This document shows positions 1 through 13,622 of a stretch of DNA of 64,000 bases, piece by piece. The stretch covers positions 1 to 64,000 of the forward strand of contig NZ_CP048386.1 in the NCBI RefSeq assembly GCF_010365805.1. The letters are read 5' to 3'. Position 1 is the stretch's first letter, and each line of letters opens with the position of its first letter. The notes below the pieces were generated by a model, which saw only the letters and a program-made list of their open reading frames with translations, ran no database searches and was not told the DNA's origin. Both the position numbers and the translations under genes were made by a program. This DNA comes from Spiroplasma sp. BIUS-1. Its GTDB lineage: Bacteria > Bacillota_I > Bacilli_A > Mycoplasmatales > Mycoplasmataceae.

Positions 1-1332
1 ATGACAAACGTAGCTTTATGAAAAAAAATTAAAGAATGACTCATATCTTCTGACTTAATTGAACCTAATGTATACGAAGAGTATGTAAAGAATGCTTCAG
101 TTGAAGATCTTTCAGAAAATCAAAAAGCTATAGTAGTTAGTAAAGACCTTTCTAAATACTATTTAGAAAGTATTGGTTCTGAATTAAAAGATAAAATTAG
201 TGAAATCTTAGAAAAAGATACAAGCATTACTTTTTTATCAAAAGAAGAATTCAAAAAAGAGAAAAAAATTAGTGAAATTATAATAAAGAAGAAAAAAAAT
301 AATAAGGGTAAAGAGTTCATTTTCGAAAGTTTCATATCTGGTAAAAGTAATAGCGAAGCATTTAATGCTTCTAAAGCTGTTATAAGCAGTTTAGGAAATA
401 AATGAAATCCATTATTTATATATGGAGATTCTGGTTTAGGTAAAACACACTTACTTAAAGCAATATGTAATGAATTAAATAGTGTAGATGAAGATTTAAA
501 TGTTAAATATTACGCATCAAACGATTTTAGAAAAGAAATCTTGGATTCATTACTTGGTGGTTTTAAAGAAATAGAACAAACTAAATTCCAAATGAATGAA
601 ATAGATGTTTTATTAATTGACGATATACAATTCTTAGCAAATAGCGGTAAAACAAATGAGATTTTTTTCAACATTTTCAACTCATTTATAGAAGAGGGTA
701 AACAAATAGTTATAACTTCTGATAAATTTCCTGAGTTATTAAATGGTTTTGATAAAAGACTTGTCTCAAGATTTAACCAAGGGTTAAGTGTTAAAATTGA
801 AGCACCTGATTTAGATACGGCTTTAAAAATAGTAGACTATAAAACAAATGCTTCAAATTTAAAATTGGACAAAGAATCTAAAAAATATATTGCTTCACAT
901 TTTGGATCTGATGTAAGAAAAATTGAAGGAATAATAAATAAAATAGAATTTAAATTAATACAAGATAAAGAAACTTATGGGGAAGTTATTGAATTAGATA
1001 CTATCCAAAAACTACTTGAAGATTATTCATATGCCCCAGGTGGTGAAATAACTGTTCAAAAAATTAAGAATGTTGTTGCACAAAACTATGGTGTTACAGT
1101 GAAATCGATAGATGCTAAGAATAAGTTTTCAAGTGTAGTTTTAGCAAGACATGTTTCTATGTATTTAACAAATGAATTGATGAAAAAAAACTATTCAGAG
1201 ATAGGTATATTATTTGGTGGTAAAGATCATACAACTGTTATAAATGCATGTAACAAAATTAAAAAAGCTTTAAATGAAGATAAAATATTTAAAGCTACTT
1301 TGAAAAAAATTAAAAAGGAAATTGTTTCTTAA
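1..1332 (+). CDS. dnaA: Chromosomal replication initiator protein DnaA
   Basis: 443-residue DnaA, the AAA+ ATPase that binds DnaA boxes at oriC, melts the origin and helps load the helicase. The ATG at base 1 is the first base of the window, and the reading frame crosses in-frame TGA codons read as Trp (for example in the N-terminal ALWKKIKEWL segment). Visible parts are an N-terminal domain I, a Lys-rich linker around residues 85-105, Walker A GDSGLGKTH near 142-150, Walker B LLIDDIQF near 204-211, and the C-terminal DNA-binding signature GGKDHTTVINA near 406-416. Length is normal for the family. It is followed by the probable origin and by dnaN, the standard bacterial order. Any regulatory sequence upstream of dnaA lies outside the window. 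Confidence 0.98.
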
Positions 1333-1464
1333 TTTCCTAACTTGTCATTAAGTGTTAAAATTATTTTATAAAACTCTTTACTGTTGTGACTTAAATAAAG
1401 TTATCCACATTTTAAGAGCATAATAATAATATAAATAATTAATAATAAATAAGGAGGTATTTCA
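1333..1464. other. Probable oriC, dnaA-dnaN intergenic region
   Basis: This 132-base, very AT-rich gap lies between dnaA and dnaN, where mollicute origins are normally placed. It holds one perfect DnaA box, TTATCCACA at 1401-1409. An AT-only tract of TAATAATAT type follows at about 1421-1450 and could be the unwinding element. I find no second perfect box on either strand of the gap, so more boxes may lie upstream of dnaA, outside the window. The dnaN ribosome site AAGGAGG (1451-1457) closes the region. The origin call rests on gene context plus the single box. Confidence 0.65.
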
Positions 1465-2589
1465 ATGTTCTTTAGTGTGAATAGATTGGTGTTTATTGAA
1501 GAAATTAACAAGTGTAACAGGATTATAGATCCTAAAGCTCCTACACCAAGTTTATCTGGGATATTATTAGAAGTTGAAACTGATAAGATATCTTTAATAT
1601 CTTCAAACACTTCTATGTCAATAAAAACAACTATTGATATGGGTAATAGTGATTTATTAATTAAACAAACTGGAAGTATCTTAATAAGAGGTAAATATTT
1701 TTTAGAGATTTTAAGAAGAATGGATGATGATGTTATAAACATATCTAGCGTTGAAGAGAATCTTGTTTCTTTATCTGGTGAAAAATCAGAGTTTTCATTA
1801 AATATATTAAATTATGTTGACTACCCTGCTTTTGCTTTTAGAGAAAAAGGAGATAATGTTACTGTTAATAACATTGATCTTAAAAAAAGTTTGAACCAAA
1901 CAATTATTTCAGTTAACGAATGAAATCAGAAAATAGTTTTGGCTGGTTTAAATTTTGCTTTAGATAATTCTTTATTTTATATAACTGGAACAGATGGTTT
2001 TAGAGTATCAAGAAAAAGAATTCAACTTCTTGGAGATATACCTGAAAAATTTGAAACTAATATACCTCATAAAAGTATTTTAGAAATAATAAAATTACTT
2101 CCTGAAAAAGGTGAATGTAAAATAGTTTCTGTTGATAGTCATGTGACTTTTATTATAAACAACACTATTTTTCAAACAACAATATTAGAAGGACAATTTC
2201 CAAATGTTAATGCAGTTTTCCCAACTGACTTTAACACTACTTTATACATGGACAATAAAAAATTCTTTAAACTTATTTCAAGAGCAGACATTCCAAGTGA
2301 AGATAATGCATCAACAGTTGTAAATTTAATTTTAAGTGATGATAGTATTTTTATTAAATCAAATATTCATCAAATAGGAAGTTTTGAAGAAGTTTTTAAA
2401 GAGTTTGAAATAAAAGGATTAGATGAACAAAATATTTGTTTTAATTCTAAATATCTAATTGATTCATTAAAAACATTTGAAACAAAAAATATAGAAATAA
2501 ATCTTATAGATTCAAAAAAACCAATAGTGATATCTTCTGCTGAAGATATGAATTTGAGTCAAATAATATTGCCAATGTTTTCAAATTAA
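1465..2589 (+). CDS. dnaN: DNA polymerase III beta sliding clamp
   Basis: 374-residue beta clamp, the ring that tethers the replicative polymerase to DNA. Reading TGA at 1921-1923 (residue 153) as Trp joins two parts that would otherwise look like separate short genes. The start ATG has an excellent AAGGAGG seven bases upstream. The three-domain clamp pattern is recognisable, with an N-terminal FFSVNRLVF segment and the ending QIILPMFSN, which corresponds to the conserved clamp C-terminus. Length matches bacterial DnaN (about 370). It lies directly after the probable origin and before gyrB, which has its own promoter. Confidence 0.97.
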
Positions 2590-2602
2590 CTTATAAGAAG
2601 AG

Positions 2603-2647
2603 TACCTTTCACTGACTTAAATGATATAATTAAGTTCGTGAGAGGTA
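2603..2647 (+). promoter_or_regulatory. gyrBA promoter (extended -10) inside a long inverted repeat
   Basis: TATAAT at 2625-2630 is preceded by TG at 2622-2623, giving a perfect extended -10 element (TGnTATAAT). I see no good -35. The element sits in or beside the 9-base centre of an inverted repeat. The left arm is 2603-2620 (TACCTTTCAC, TG, ACTTAA) and the right arm 2630-2647 (TTAAGT, TC, GTGAGAGGTA). Fifteen of the 18 pairs are Watson-Crick. The right arm also contains the gyrB ribosome-binding site GAGAGG. This looks like an operator or a DNA-topology-sensitive element, but that role is inferred. Confidence 0.6.
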
Positions 2648-2654
2648 TTTTATT

Positions 2655-4559
<1,905 letters not shown>

Positions 4560-4580
4560 AAGATAAAGAAGGTGAATTTA

Positions 4581-7013
4581 ATGAGCGATATCAAACATGG
4601 ACGTATTTTAGAAATTGATATAAAGAACGAAGTTGAAAAAGATTTTTTAGAATACTCAATGAGTGTTATTGTAAGTCGTGCCCTTCCAGATCTAAAAGAT
4701 GGATTAAAACCAGTTCATAGAAGAATCATTTATGCAATGAATGATTTAAAAATCACTTCAGATTCACCACACAAAAAATCAGCACGTATTGTTGGTGAAG
4801 TTATTGGTAAATATCACCCACATGGTGATTCATCAGTTTACGAAGCAATGGTAAGGATGTCACAAGATTTTTCATATAGATATCCTTTAGTTGAAGGTCA
4901 TGGTAACTTTGGATCTATCGATGGTGATGGAGCTGCTGCTATGCGTTATACTGAAGCAAGATTGGCAAAAATTGCATCAGTATTATTGAAAGATATTGAT
5001 ATGGATACAGTTCCTTTCATAGATAACTATGATGCATCTGAAAGAGAACCAAAATATTTAACTGGGTATTTTCCAAACCTACTAGTTAATGGAGCTACAG
5101 GTATTGCAGTTGGTATGGCTACAAACATACCTCCACATAACCTTAGAGAAGTTACAAAAGCTATAGTGGAATATATAAAAAATGATCAAATTACAATTGA
5201 TGAAATTTTACAATATATTAAAGGTCCTGATTTTCCAACTGGAGCTTTAATGACAAATGGTAAAAGTATGATTGATGGTTATAAAACTGGAAAAGGAAAT
5301 TTAATCATTAGATCAAAAATCGATATTGAAGATAATGGTAAAAATCAAAGAATTGTTGTAAGTGAGATTCCTTATCAAACAAACAAATTAAAAATTGTTG
5401 AAAAGATAGCTGAACTTTATAAAAATAAAATGATAAGTGGAATATCAGATATTAGAGATGAATCTAACTATGAAGGAATTAGAATTGTTGTTGAACTACA
5501 AAAAAATTCAAATCCTCAACTTATAATTAAAAAGTTATATAAGTATACAAACTTACAATCAAGTTTTGCAATTAACATGTTATCTCTAAATAATGGAATA
5601 CCTGTTGTTTTAAATATTAAAGACATAATTAAATTTTATGTTAAACATCAAATTGAAATTATTGTTAAAAGAAGTGTATTTGAAAAAAATAAATTAAATG
5701 CAAGATTACATATTTTAAATGCAATAAGAATTACTTTAGATAACATTGATGAAATTATAAAAATAATTAAAGACTCAAAAACAACTGAAGTTGCAAATGA
5801 AAAATTATTTGAGAAATTTGGATTTGATGAAAAACAATCTAAAGCAATTTTAGATATGAGACTTCAAAGATTAGTTGGACTTGAAAGAGAAAAAGTTGAA
5901 TTAGATATTAAAAATATCGAAATTAGAATTTCTGAATTAGAAGAGCTTTTAGCTTCAAAAGAAAAACAAGATGATCTTCTAATAAAACAACTTGAAGATA
6001 TTGCACAAAAATATGGTGATGACAGAAGAACAAAAATCATTGAAGAAGATGAAACTCAAATTGATGAGGAAGAATTAATTCAAGATTCACAAATGTTAAT
6101 AACTTTATCAGAAGAAGGATACATTAGAAGATTGTCTAATGAAGATTTCAAAACACAAAAACGTGGTGGTAAAGGTGTAATTATAAATTCAACTCAAGAC
6201 GATAATATAGTTATAGCTAAAGTTGGTAAAACAAAAGATGACGTATTATTTTTCACTGACGAAGGAAAAGTTTATAGAATCAAAGGTTATAACATTACTC
6301 AATTTTCAAGAAACGCAAGAGGAGTTCCTGTTATTAATTTCATAGGAATTAACTCTTCAGAAAAAGTTACATCAATTTTATCTTTAAAAGATAAAAAGAA
6401 TATTTATAAATATTTATTATTTGTAACTCAAAAAGGAATTGTTAAAAAAGTTGAAATTGATGAATTTAGTAGAATAAATAATTTTGGTAAAATTGCAATC
6501 AATTTAGATGATGGAGATAAATTAGTTTCTGTTATTCCAACTGTTGGAGGAACTGAAATTTTAATTGCGTCTCAAAACGGAAAAATCATAAAAGTTAATG
6601 AGAATGATTTCAGACCAATGTCTAGATCTTCACGTGGAGTTAAAGGTATGGGTCTAGATAAAAATGACTCAGTTGTATCTTCATGTTCAAGTTATAAAAA
6701 CGAATGTGTTGCAACTATATCAGAAAAAGGAATTGTTAAAAAAACACTTATAAGTGAATACAATATTTTTGGTAGAGGTGCTAAAGGTGTTGTTGGTATG
6801 AAGCTTAGTGATAAAACAGGTAAGTTTAAATCAGTTTTACCAATAAGAGAAACAGATGAAATTCTTATGATTTCATCAAAAGGAAAGATAATAAAGATTG
6901 GTGCGCAAGACATTAATCTTCAATCAAGAAATTCAACAGGAGTAATAGGTTTCAATTTAGAAGAAGATGAAACAATTACTGCATCAACATTAGAATGAAA
7001 TAAAGGTGAATAA
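4581..7013 (+). CDS. gyrA: DNA gyrase subunit A
   Basis: 810-residue DNA-cleaving subunit of gyrase. The active-site tyrosine is Tyr123 in RYTEARL, and the quinolone-pocket region with [12 protein letters not shown] lies just before it. The GyrA-box QKRGGKGV near residues 526-533 and the repeated beta-pinwheel blades after it identify GyrA rather than ParC. An in-frame GTG at 4572 could add three residues, but ATG 4581 is better placed behind GAAGGTG. The final TGA at 6996-6998 is Trp, and the real stop is TAA at 7011-7013. serS follows three bases later and is probably cotranscribed. Confidence 0.97.
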
Positions 7014-7015
7014 AA

Positions 7016-8303
<1,288 letters not shown>

Positions 8304-8304
<1 letters not shown>

Positions 8305-8343
8305 TTTTATCAAATTGTTTCACGTGAAACAATTTGATAAAAA
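8304..8343. repeat. parS-like centromere site 2 in a 40-base perfect palindrome
   Basis: A second exact copy of the 16-base parS core lies at 8316-8331, 34 bases after the first. Its flanks differ from those of site 1 yet are again perfectly symmetric, extending the palindrome to 40 bases (8304-8343). Conservation of the core with different but self-symmetric flanks argues against a simple duplication. It is followed at 8342-8366 by an 11-base-stem hairpin (AAGCAAAATTA, CAT, TAATTTTGCTT) of unknown role. Confidence 0.75.
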
Positions 8344-8387
8344 GCAAAATTACATTAATTTTGCTTAAAAAATGTTATTATATAAAT

Positions 8388-8466
8388 GTCATTGTAAGGG
8401 TGACGTTCGAATTTGGTCAGGACCGGAAGGTAGCAGCCATAAGAATCTAGTGCCTTGTACAATGAC
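8388..8466 (+). ncRNA. ffs: Signal recognition particle RNA (4.5S type)
   Basis: The universally conserved SRP RNA domain IV loop is at 8415-8438: GGTCAGG, the GGAAGG tetraloop and AGCAGCC. The ends GTCATTGTA (8388-8396) and TACAATGAC (8458-8466) pair to close a single long hairpin of about 79 bases, smaller than the Bacillus form because there is no Alu domain. The RNA binds Ffh and targets membrane and secreted proteins to the Sec system. A -10-like TATTAT/TATAAAT lies at 8376-8387. Two runs of eight T follow (8467-8483), so the RNA hairpin can act as its own terminator. Confidence 0.93.
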
Positions 8467-8496
8467 TTTTTTTTGTTTTTTTTGGGAGATAAAATA

Positions 8497-8922
8497 ATGG
8501 ATAATATTTTTAATGTTTTAAATAAAGAAATAACAAAGTGTTCTAAAACTAAAGATGTTCCAGTGGCTGCTTTAATTTTAAATAATAAAAATGAAGTAAT
8601 TCACAAAGACTCCAACACAAGACAAAAAAACTTTAATTTCACTGATCACGCAGAAGTTAAAGTTTTAAATAAAATTTATAAAAAGTTAAAAACAAAAAAC
8701 CTAAAAGAATATACATTAGTTACAACACTAAAACCCTGTTTAATGTGTTTAACAGTTATAGAAGAAGCTAATATAAAAAAAGTTATGTACTACTTAGACA
8801 ATTTAAAATGTAATTATAATAAGTTAACTACAAACATTGAATTTGTTAAGATAGGTAGTGTTGAAGAAACAGAATATTTCGAAAAACAATTAAAGGAATT
8901 CTTTTCTCAATTAAGGAAATAA
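8497..8922 (+). CDS. tadA: tRNA adenosine(34) deaminase TadA
   Basis: 141-residue zinc deaminase of the cytidine deaminase fold that converts wobble A34 to inosine in tRNA-Arg(ACG). The zinc and proton-shuttle residues are visible: HAE at residues 51-53 and PCLMC with Cys81 and Cys84. Length is slightly below the usual 150-160. I chose ATG 8497 because it has GGGAG eight bases upstream. An earlier in-frame ATG at 8455 lies inside the SRP RNA and is rejected. The gene begins only 30 bases after ffs, so its mRNA may come from readthrough of the SRP RNA promoter. Confidence 0.9.
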   Translation: MDNIFNVLNKEITKCSKTKDVPVAALILNNKNEVIHKDSNTRQKNFNFTDHAEVKVLNKIYKKLKTKNLKEYTLVTTLKPCLMCLTVIEEANIKKVMYYLDNLKCNYNKLTTNIEFVKIGSVEETEYFEKQLKEFFSQLRK

Positions 8923-8956
8923 CTATGTAAAATATTTATGCAAGAGGAATTAAAAA

Positions 8957-10939
8957 ATGGAAAATAAAAAATCACTTTATAGAGAATATAGACCGAAAAA
9001 TTTTGATCAAGTTGCTGGTCATGAAGGTATAAAAGAAATATTAATATCTCAAATAAAATCAAATTCTTTTGGACATGCCCTACTTTTTTCTGGTCAAAGA
9101 GGTACTGGTAAAACATCTATAGCAAAAATATTTTCTAAAGTAGTTAATTGCCAAAACTTAGATAATTATAATCCATGTGACGAATGTTTGAGTTGTAAGG
9201 AATTTAACAATAACTCTCATGCAGATATTTTTGAAATTGATGCAGCTTCAAATAATGGTGTAGAAGAAATTAGAAATATAAAAGCAAATGTTTCTTTAAT
9301 GCCAAGTTTTTCTAAATACAAAGTTTATATAATCGATGAAGTTCATATGTTATCTAACTCTGCTTTTAATGCACTATTAAAAACATTAGAAGAACCACCA
9401 AAGCATGTTCTTTTTGTTTTAGCTACAACAGAGTTCTCAAAAATTCCAGCCACAATAATATCAAGATGTCAGTTATTTAATTTCAAAAGAATAGCACAAA
9501 GATCTTTAGAAGACAAAATTAAAGAGATATGTAATCTTGAAGGTAAAGAGATAAGCGAAGAAGCTCTAAATGAAATATACTACATGTCAGACGGTTCTTT
9601 AAGAGATGCATTAAACTATCTAGAACAATCTTTAACTATTGCATCAGAAAAAGTAACAACAGATATTCTTAAAAAAATATTTTACATAGCTACTAAAAAC
9701 GAAAAAATAAACATAATTAAAAATGTTATTGAAGGTAATTCGAAAGAAATAATTTCTTATTTTGAAAACGCAAACAATCAAGGAATTGATTTTCAAACAA
9801 TGACTCTTAGTCTTCTTGATATATTAAAAGAAATAATTGAAGTTAAACTTACAGGAGATAAAAAGTTTTTAAATAATTTAAATGAAGAAGAGTTTATTTA
9901 TTTTGAAAATAAACCAATAACTAAAATTTTTGAGCTTTCTGATAATATAGCAGACTCATATACAAAATCAAAAAACTCAAGTATTAGTTTTCAATACATA
10001 CTTATAAATATATTAAAATCAGTAAACAAAGAAACACTTATAAGTGTTTCAAATAATACAGAAGAAAACTCTTATTCAGAACAAAATTTAAACATTCAAG
10101 AGGTACATAATAAAATAATTGTTGAAGAACCAGTTATTAAAGAAGTTGTTTCAGAAGAACAAAGAAATGACGAGAACGTTATTGAGGAAAATATTTTCGA
10201 ACAACCAATGATCGAACAACCAATGATCGAAGAACCAATTGTCGAAGAACCAATTGTCGAAGAACCAATTATCGAAGAACCAAAGATTGAAGAAAAAGAA
10301 AATGAAGAACAACCTGTTGAAAGTTTAGAATCAAGAAATGAAAATGATATTCAAGAATTTTTAAATTCTGATGATGAATCAAAATTCTTGAAACTGCAAA
10401 TGAAACTTCTTATATCAGAATCTAACATGTATAAAAAAGTAATTGATTTCTCAAACGATCAAATAATAAATGTTTTAGTTGGTGCTAATAAAGAAGCAAG
10501 AAATTATTTTGATAACAAATTTAATGATATATTTCAGACACAATTAATGTTGGGTGATCAAAACTTCATAGAAAACTTTATTATGTTTTACGGTTCAAAA
10601 ATAACTGCAGCTAGTCAAGATGAGTTGATCCTGGTTTGTGATGAAAGAACAATTTCAAAATGAATAAACAATAAATTGCAAAATGAAAAAACAAGACAAG
10701 CTATCTTTGATTACTTCGGTATAGATGTAAAAATAATATCTATTGATAAAAAAAGATGAGCCGAAATTAAAGTGGACTTTATGAGTAGAAAACAAGAAAA
10801 CAAACTTGAAGCTTACAAAAAAGTTGAAAGCAAAGATTTCTACCAGACATTAGTTTTAGAAAGTGACCAAGAAGAAAATGAATATCTTAAAAGAGCAAAA
10901 GAACTTTTAGGTAATCAAAATATTAAGGTTGTGAATTAA
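8957..10939 (+). CDS. dnaX: DNA polymerase III gamma/tau subunit
   Basis: 660-residue clamp-loader ATPase. The N-terminal AAA+ module has GQRGTGKTS near residues 46-54, a zinc cluster of CDECLSCKEF type around 74-85, DEVHML, the LLKTLEEPP segment and the SRC arginine-finger motif. After about residue 360 the sequence becomes acidic, including a five-residue tandem repeat at about 415-445. It then enters a tau-like C-terminal region with TGA-encoded Trp residues. The stop overlaps the recR start by one base (TAATG). The dnaX-recR-tmk-holB order is typical of low-GC Gram-positive relatives. Confidence 0.96.
10195..10296 (+). repeat. 15-base tandem repeat inside dnaX
   Basis: Six to seven near-identical 15-base units (GAAGAACCAATTGTC and variants) encode consecutive E[E/Q]P[M/I/K][I/V] pentapeptides in the linker of DnaX. 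The first two units read EQPMI, later ones EEPIV or EEPII. The repeat is in frame and makes an extended acidic, Pro-rich linker. Copy number could vary between strains by slippage. Confidence 0.85.
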
Positions 10940-11505
10940 TGGAAAAAATAATAGAAGAATTAAAAAAACTAGATGGAGTAAGTAAAAAGACAGCTGAAAA
11001 AATAGTTTTTGATTTAATAATTAATGAAGAAAAATTAGATTCATTAAGTGAAATGATAAACAAAATAAAAACCACATATAGTGAATGTGATAACTGTTTC
11101 TTTTTTAAAGAAAACAACAAATGTTCATTTTGTGATAATCAAAATAGAAACAAAAATATAATTTGTGTTGTGTCTACAAAACTAGATGCTTTAAAAATTC
11201 TAGATAGTAGTTACAACGGCATGATTCATGTTCTTAATGGAGAAATAAACCTAAATAAAAATATAGGACCTGAAAAATTAAAAATGAGTGAATTATTTGT
11301 TAGAATAAATAAAGGAATTGAATTACTACTAGCTTTAAATTTAACTTTTGAAGGTGAAGTTACTTCTAACTACATCGCAAATAAAGCGAAAGGAATAGCT
11401 GATAAGATTTCAAGAATCGCTAGAGGAATACCTCTAGGTGGAGTAATTGATTATATAGATCAAGAAACACTAAATGATGCAATTTTAAATAGAAAGAAAA
11501 TGTAA
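10939..11505 (+). CDS. recR: Recombination mediator RecR
   Basis: 188-residue RecR, which acts with RecO in loading RecA on gapped DNA. The helix-hairpin-helix LDGVSKKTAEKIV is near residues 10-22. The four-cysteine zinc site uses Cys50, Cys53, Cys62 and Cys65, followed by a TOPRIM domain (NIICVVSTKLDALKIL). The C-terminal IARGIPLGGVIDYIDQETL block is the conserved RecR ending. Length is close to the usual 198. It overlaps dnaX by one base. Confidence 0.95.
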   Translation: MEKIIEELKKLDGVSKKTAEKIVFDLIINEEKLDSLSEMINKIKTTYSECDNCFFFKENNKCSFCDNQNRNKNIICVVSTKLDALKILDSSYNGMIHVLNGEINLNKNIGPEKLKMSELFVRINKGIELLLALNLTFEGEVTSNYIANKAKGIADKISRIARGIPLGGVIDYIDQETLNDAILNRKKM

Positions 11506-11524
11506 ATTTTAAGAGGTTACTAAT

Positions 11525-12154
11525 ATGTTATTTATTTCACTAGAAGGAATTGATGGTTCAGGTAAAACAACTATCTCAAAAATGATAAAAGATAATTTAA
11601 TGCAAAAAGGATATAAAGTTCTATTGACAAGAGAGCCTGGTGGAGAACCATTGGCAGAAGAGATAAGAAGAATGATTTTAGATGAAAAAGCTAAAATAAC
11701 TCCTTGAGCAGAAACTCTTTTATATGTTGCTGCAAGAAAACAACATTTAGACTCAATAATTTTGCCTGCCTTAAAAGACGGAACTATAGTAATCTGTGAT
11801 AGATTTATGGACTCAACTTCAGCATATCAAGGATACGCAAGAAATATTGGTATGGCAGATGTTGCTGAATTACAAAATATAGTTTTAGGTTCTACAAAAC
11901 CTGACTTAACAATATTCTTTGATATAACACCAAAAGAATCTCAAATTAGATTAATGAACAGAAAAAGAAGTGCTGATAGAATTGAACAAGAAAATCAAAA
12001 ATTCCATGAAGCTGTTTATGAAGGATACCAAATTTTAATTTCTGAGAACTCAGATAGAATTAAAGTAGTTGATTCAAGAAAACCAATAAATGAAGTTTTA
12101 CAACAAGTCGATTTCTTAATTGATAACGCACTTAACGAGAGAACAATAAAATAA
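11525..12154 (+). CDS. tmk: Thymidylate kinase
   Basis: 209-residue dTMP kinase, producing dTDP for DNA synthesis. The P-loop EGIDGSGKTT occupies residues 7-16, the DRFMDSTSAYQG substrate motif is near 92-103, and a lid region with RKRSADRIEQEN is near 140-151. TGA at 11705-11707 is Trp in the conserved TPWAE segment. It starts 19 bases after recR, with GAGGT upstream. Its TAA overlaps the holB ATG by one base. Confidence 0.96.
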
Positions 12155-12900
12155 TGAAAAAAATAGAAGTATTTAAGACTGTTAATGAATTGATAAAGAA
12201 CAATAAACTTTATCACTCAATAATAATCTCAAACGAAAATCAAAGCACATTAGAAGAAGTTTCTATTGAGGTTGTTAGACAAATATTTTGTTTAAACAAT
12301 TCATTGGAAAATGATGATTGCGAATGATGTTCAAGAGTTATTAGTAAAAACAATTTAAATACTTTTTTTATTGGTGATGGAACAACTAAAATATCTAAAG
12401 ATGAAATAAAAGAACTTATAGTAAAGTTCTCTTCATCTGGTATTGAAAATAATAAAAATAAAGTTTACATAATAAGTAATGGAGAAAATTTAAGTGAGGG
12501 AGCTTCAAATGCTATTCTTAAATTTTTAGAAGAACCTCCAAAAAACACATATGCATTAATTTTAACAAATGACAGAAATCAAATAATTTCAACTATCAAA
12601 TCTAGATGTAAATTATTTTCTCTAGAGAACGAAACTGAAAAAGAAAATATTGATTCGAAGATAATTGATCTTGTAATTAACAGAAACAAAAATGCTCTTC
12701 TTGAATATTTAATAGAATTTAAAAAAATGGAAAGAAATGAAATACTAAAAAATCTTTCTGCAACATTTGAAAAAGCTATTGAATTGAATATAAAATTTTT
12801 ACAAGAAACATTATTGGATACTATAAATGAAATAAAAAATTCTAATTACATAAATCTAATTTTAGAAAATCTATTTATAAAAATTTATGAGGTAATTTAA
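12154..12900 (+). CDS. holB: DNA polymerase III delta prime subunit (HolB-like)
   Basis: 248-residue clamp-loader subunit related to DnaX. The recognisable part is NLSEGASNAILKFLEEPPKNTYALILTN, followed by the STIKSRCKLF segment with the SRC motif. No intact Walker A is seen, as expected for delta prime, which does not bind ATP productively. A CxxC-like DDCEWCSRV segment sits near residue 50. It overlaps both neighbours by one base (tmk before, the methyltransferase after), so translation is likely coupled. Confidence 0.88.
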
Positions 12901-13622
12901 TGAAAGTAGAAAACCAGGTTTTAAATTATAAGGATCTAAAAATAATTCAAGACAGCGACATGTTTAATTTTTGTATTGATTCAGTTTTGCTTTCAAGATT
13001 TTGAATTCCATCAAAAAAATATAAAAACATTTTAGACTTTGGAACAAATAATGCAATAATACCTTTAATAATTTCTAGGTACACAAAAGCAAATATAACT
13101 GGAGTTGAGATTCAAAATGAAGCTTGCAAAATTGCTGAAGAAAACATATCTCTAAATGAATTAAACTCTCAAATAACTATTTTCAACCAAGACATAAAAG
13201 AATTTGTTAAAGATAAAAACAACACATATGATCTTGTTTTTTGTAATCCTCCATTTTTTAAAATAAGTGATAATTCTAATTTGAATAAGAGAAGTGAACT
13301 TCTAACTCCTGCAAGACATGAAACAAGTATTACTTTAGAAGAAATAATTTTTTCAGCTAAGGTTGCTCTTAAAAATGGGGGAAAACTTTTAATGGTTCAT
13401 CTAAGCGAAAGAATGGATGAAATCCTGTTTTTACTAAAAAATAACAATTTTTCTGTAAAGAGAATTCAATTTGTATATTCAAAAGAAGGACAAGATGCCA
13501 AAAGAGTTTTAATAGAAGCGGTTAATGATGGCAATGATGGTATGAAAATTCTTCCTCCATTAGTTATTCATAATGAAGATGGTACATATAAAGAAAATAT
13601 ATTAGAAATGTTCGGTGATTAA
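12900..13622 (+). CDS. tRNA1(Val) (adenine(37)-N6)-methyltransferase-like protein
   Basis: 240-residue SAM-dependent methyltransferase of the TrmN6/YabB type (COG4123). The SAM-binding segment is around LDFGTNNAIIPLIISRY (residues 46-62), with an acidic ITGVEIQNEA strand. The catalytic NPPF motif of N6-adenine methyltransferases appears as VFCNPPFFK near residues 113-121. In Bacillus the orthologue also lies near holB and tmk. It overlaps holB by one base, and tilS may overlap its end by eight bases. The exact tRNA target is inferred from the family. Confidence 0.85.

Noticed and set aside
8401..8412. GTTCGAAT resembling a tRNA T-loop
   Set aside because: It lies in the SRP RNA hairpin; no acceptor stem or anticodon arm can be built around it.
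8455..8496. Upstream ATG extending tadA by 14 residues
   Set aside because: This ATG lies within the SRP RNA, and the resulting N-terminus is encoded by poly-T; ATG 8497 has a proper ribosome site.
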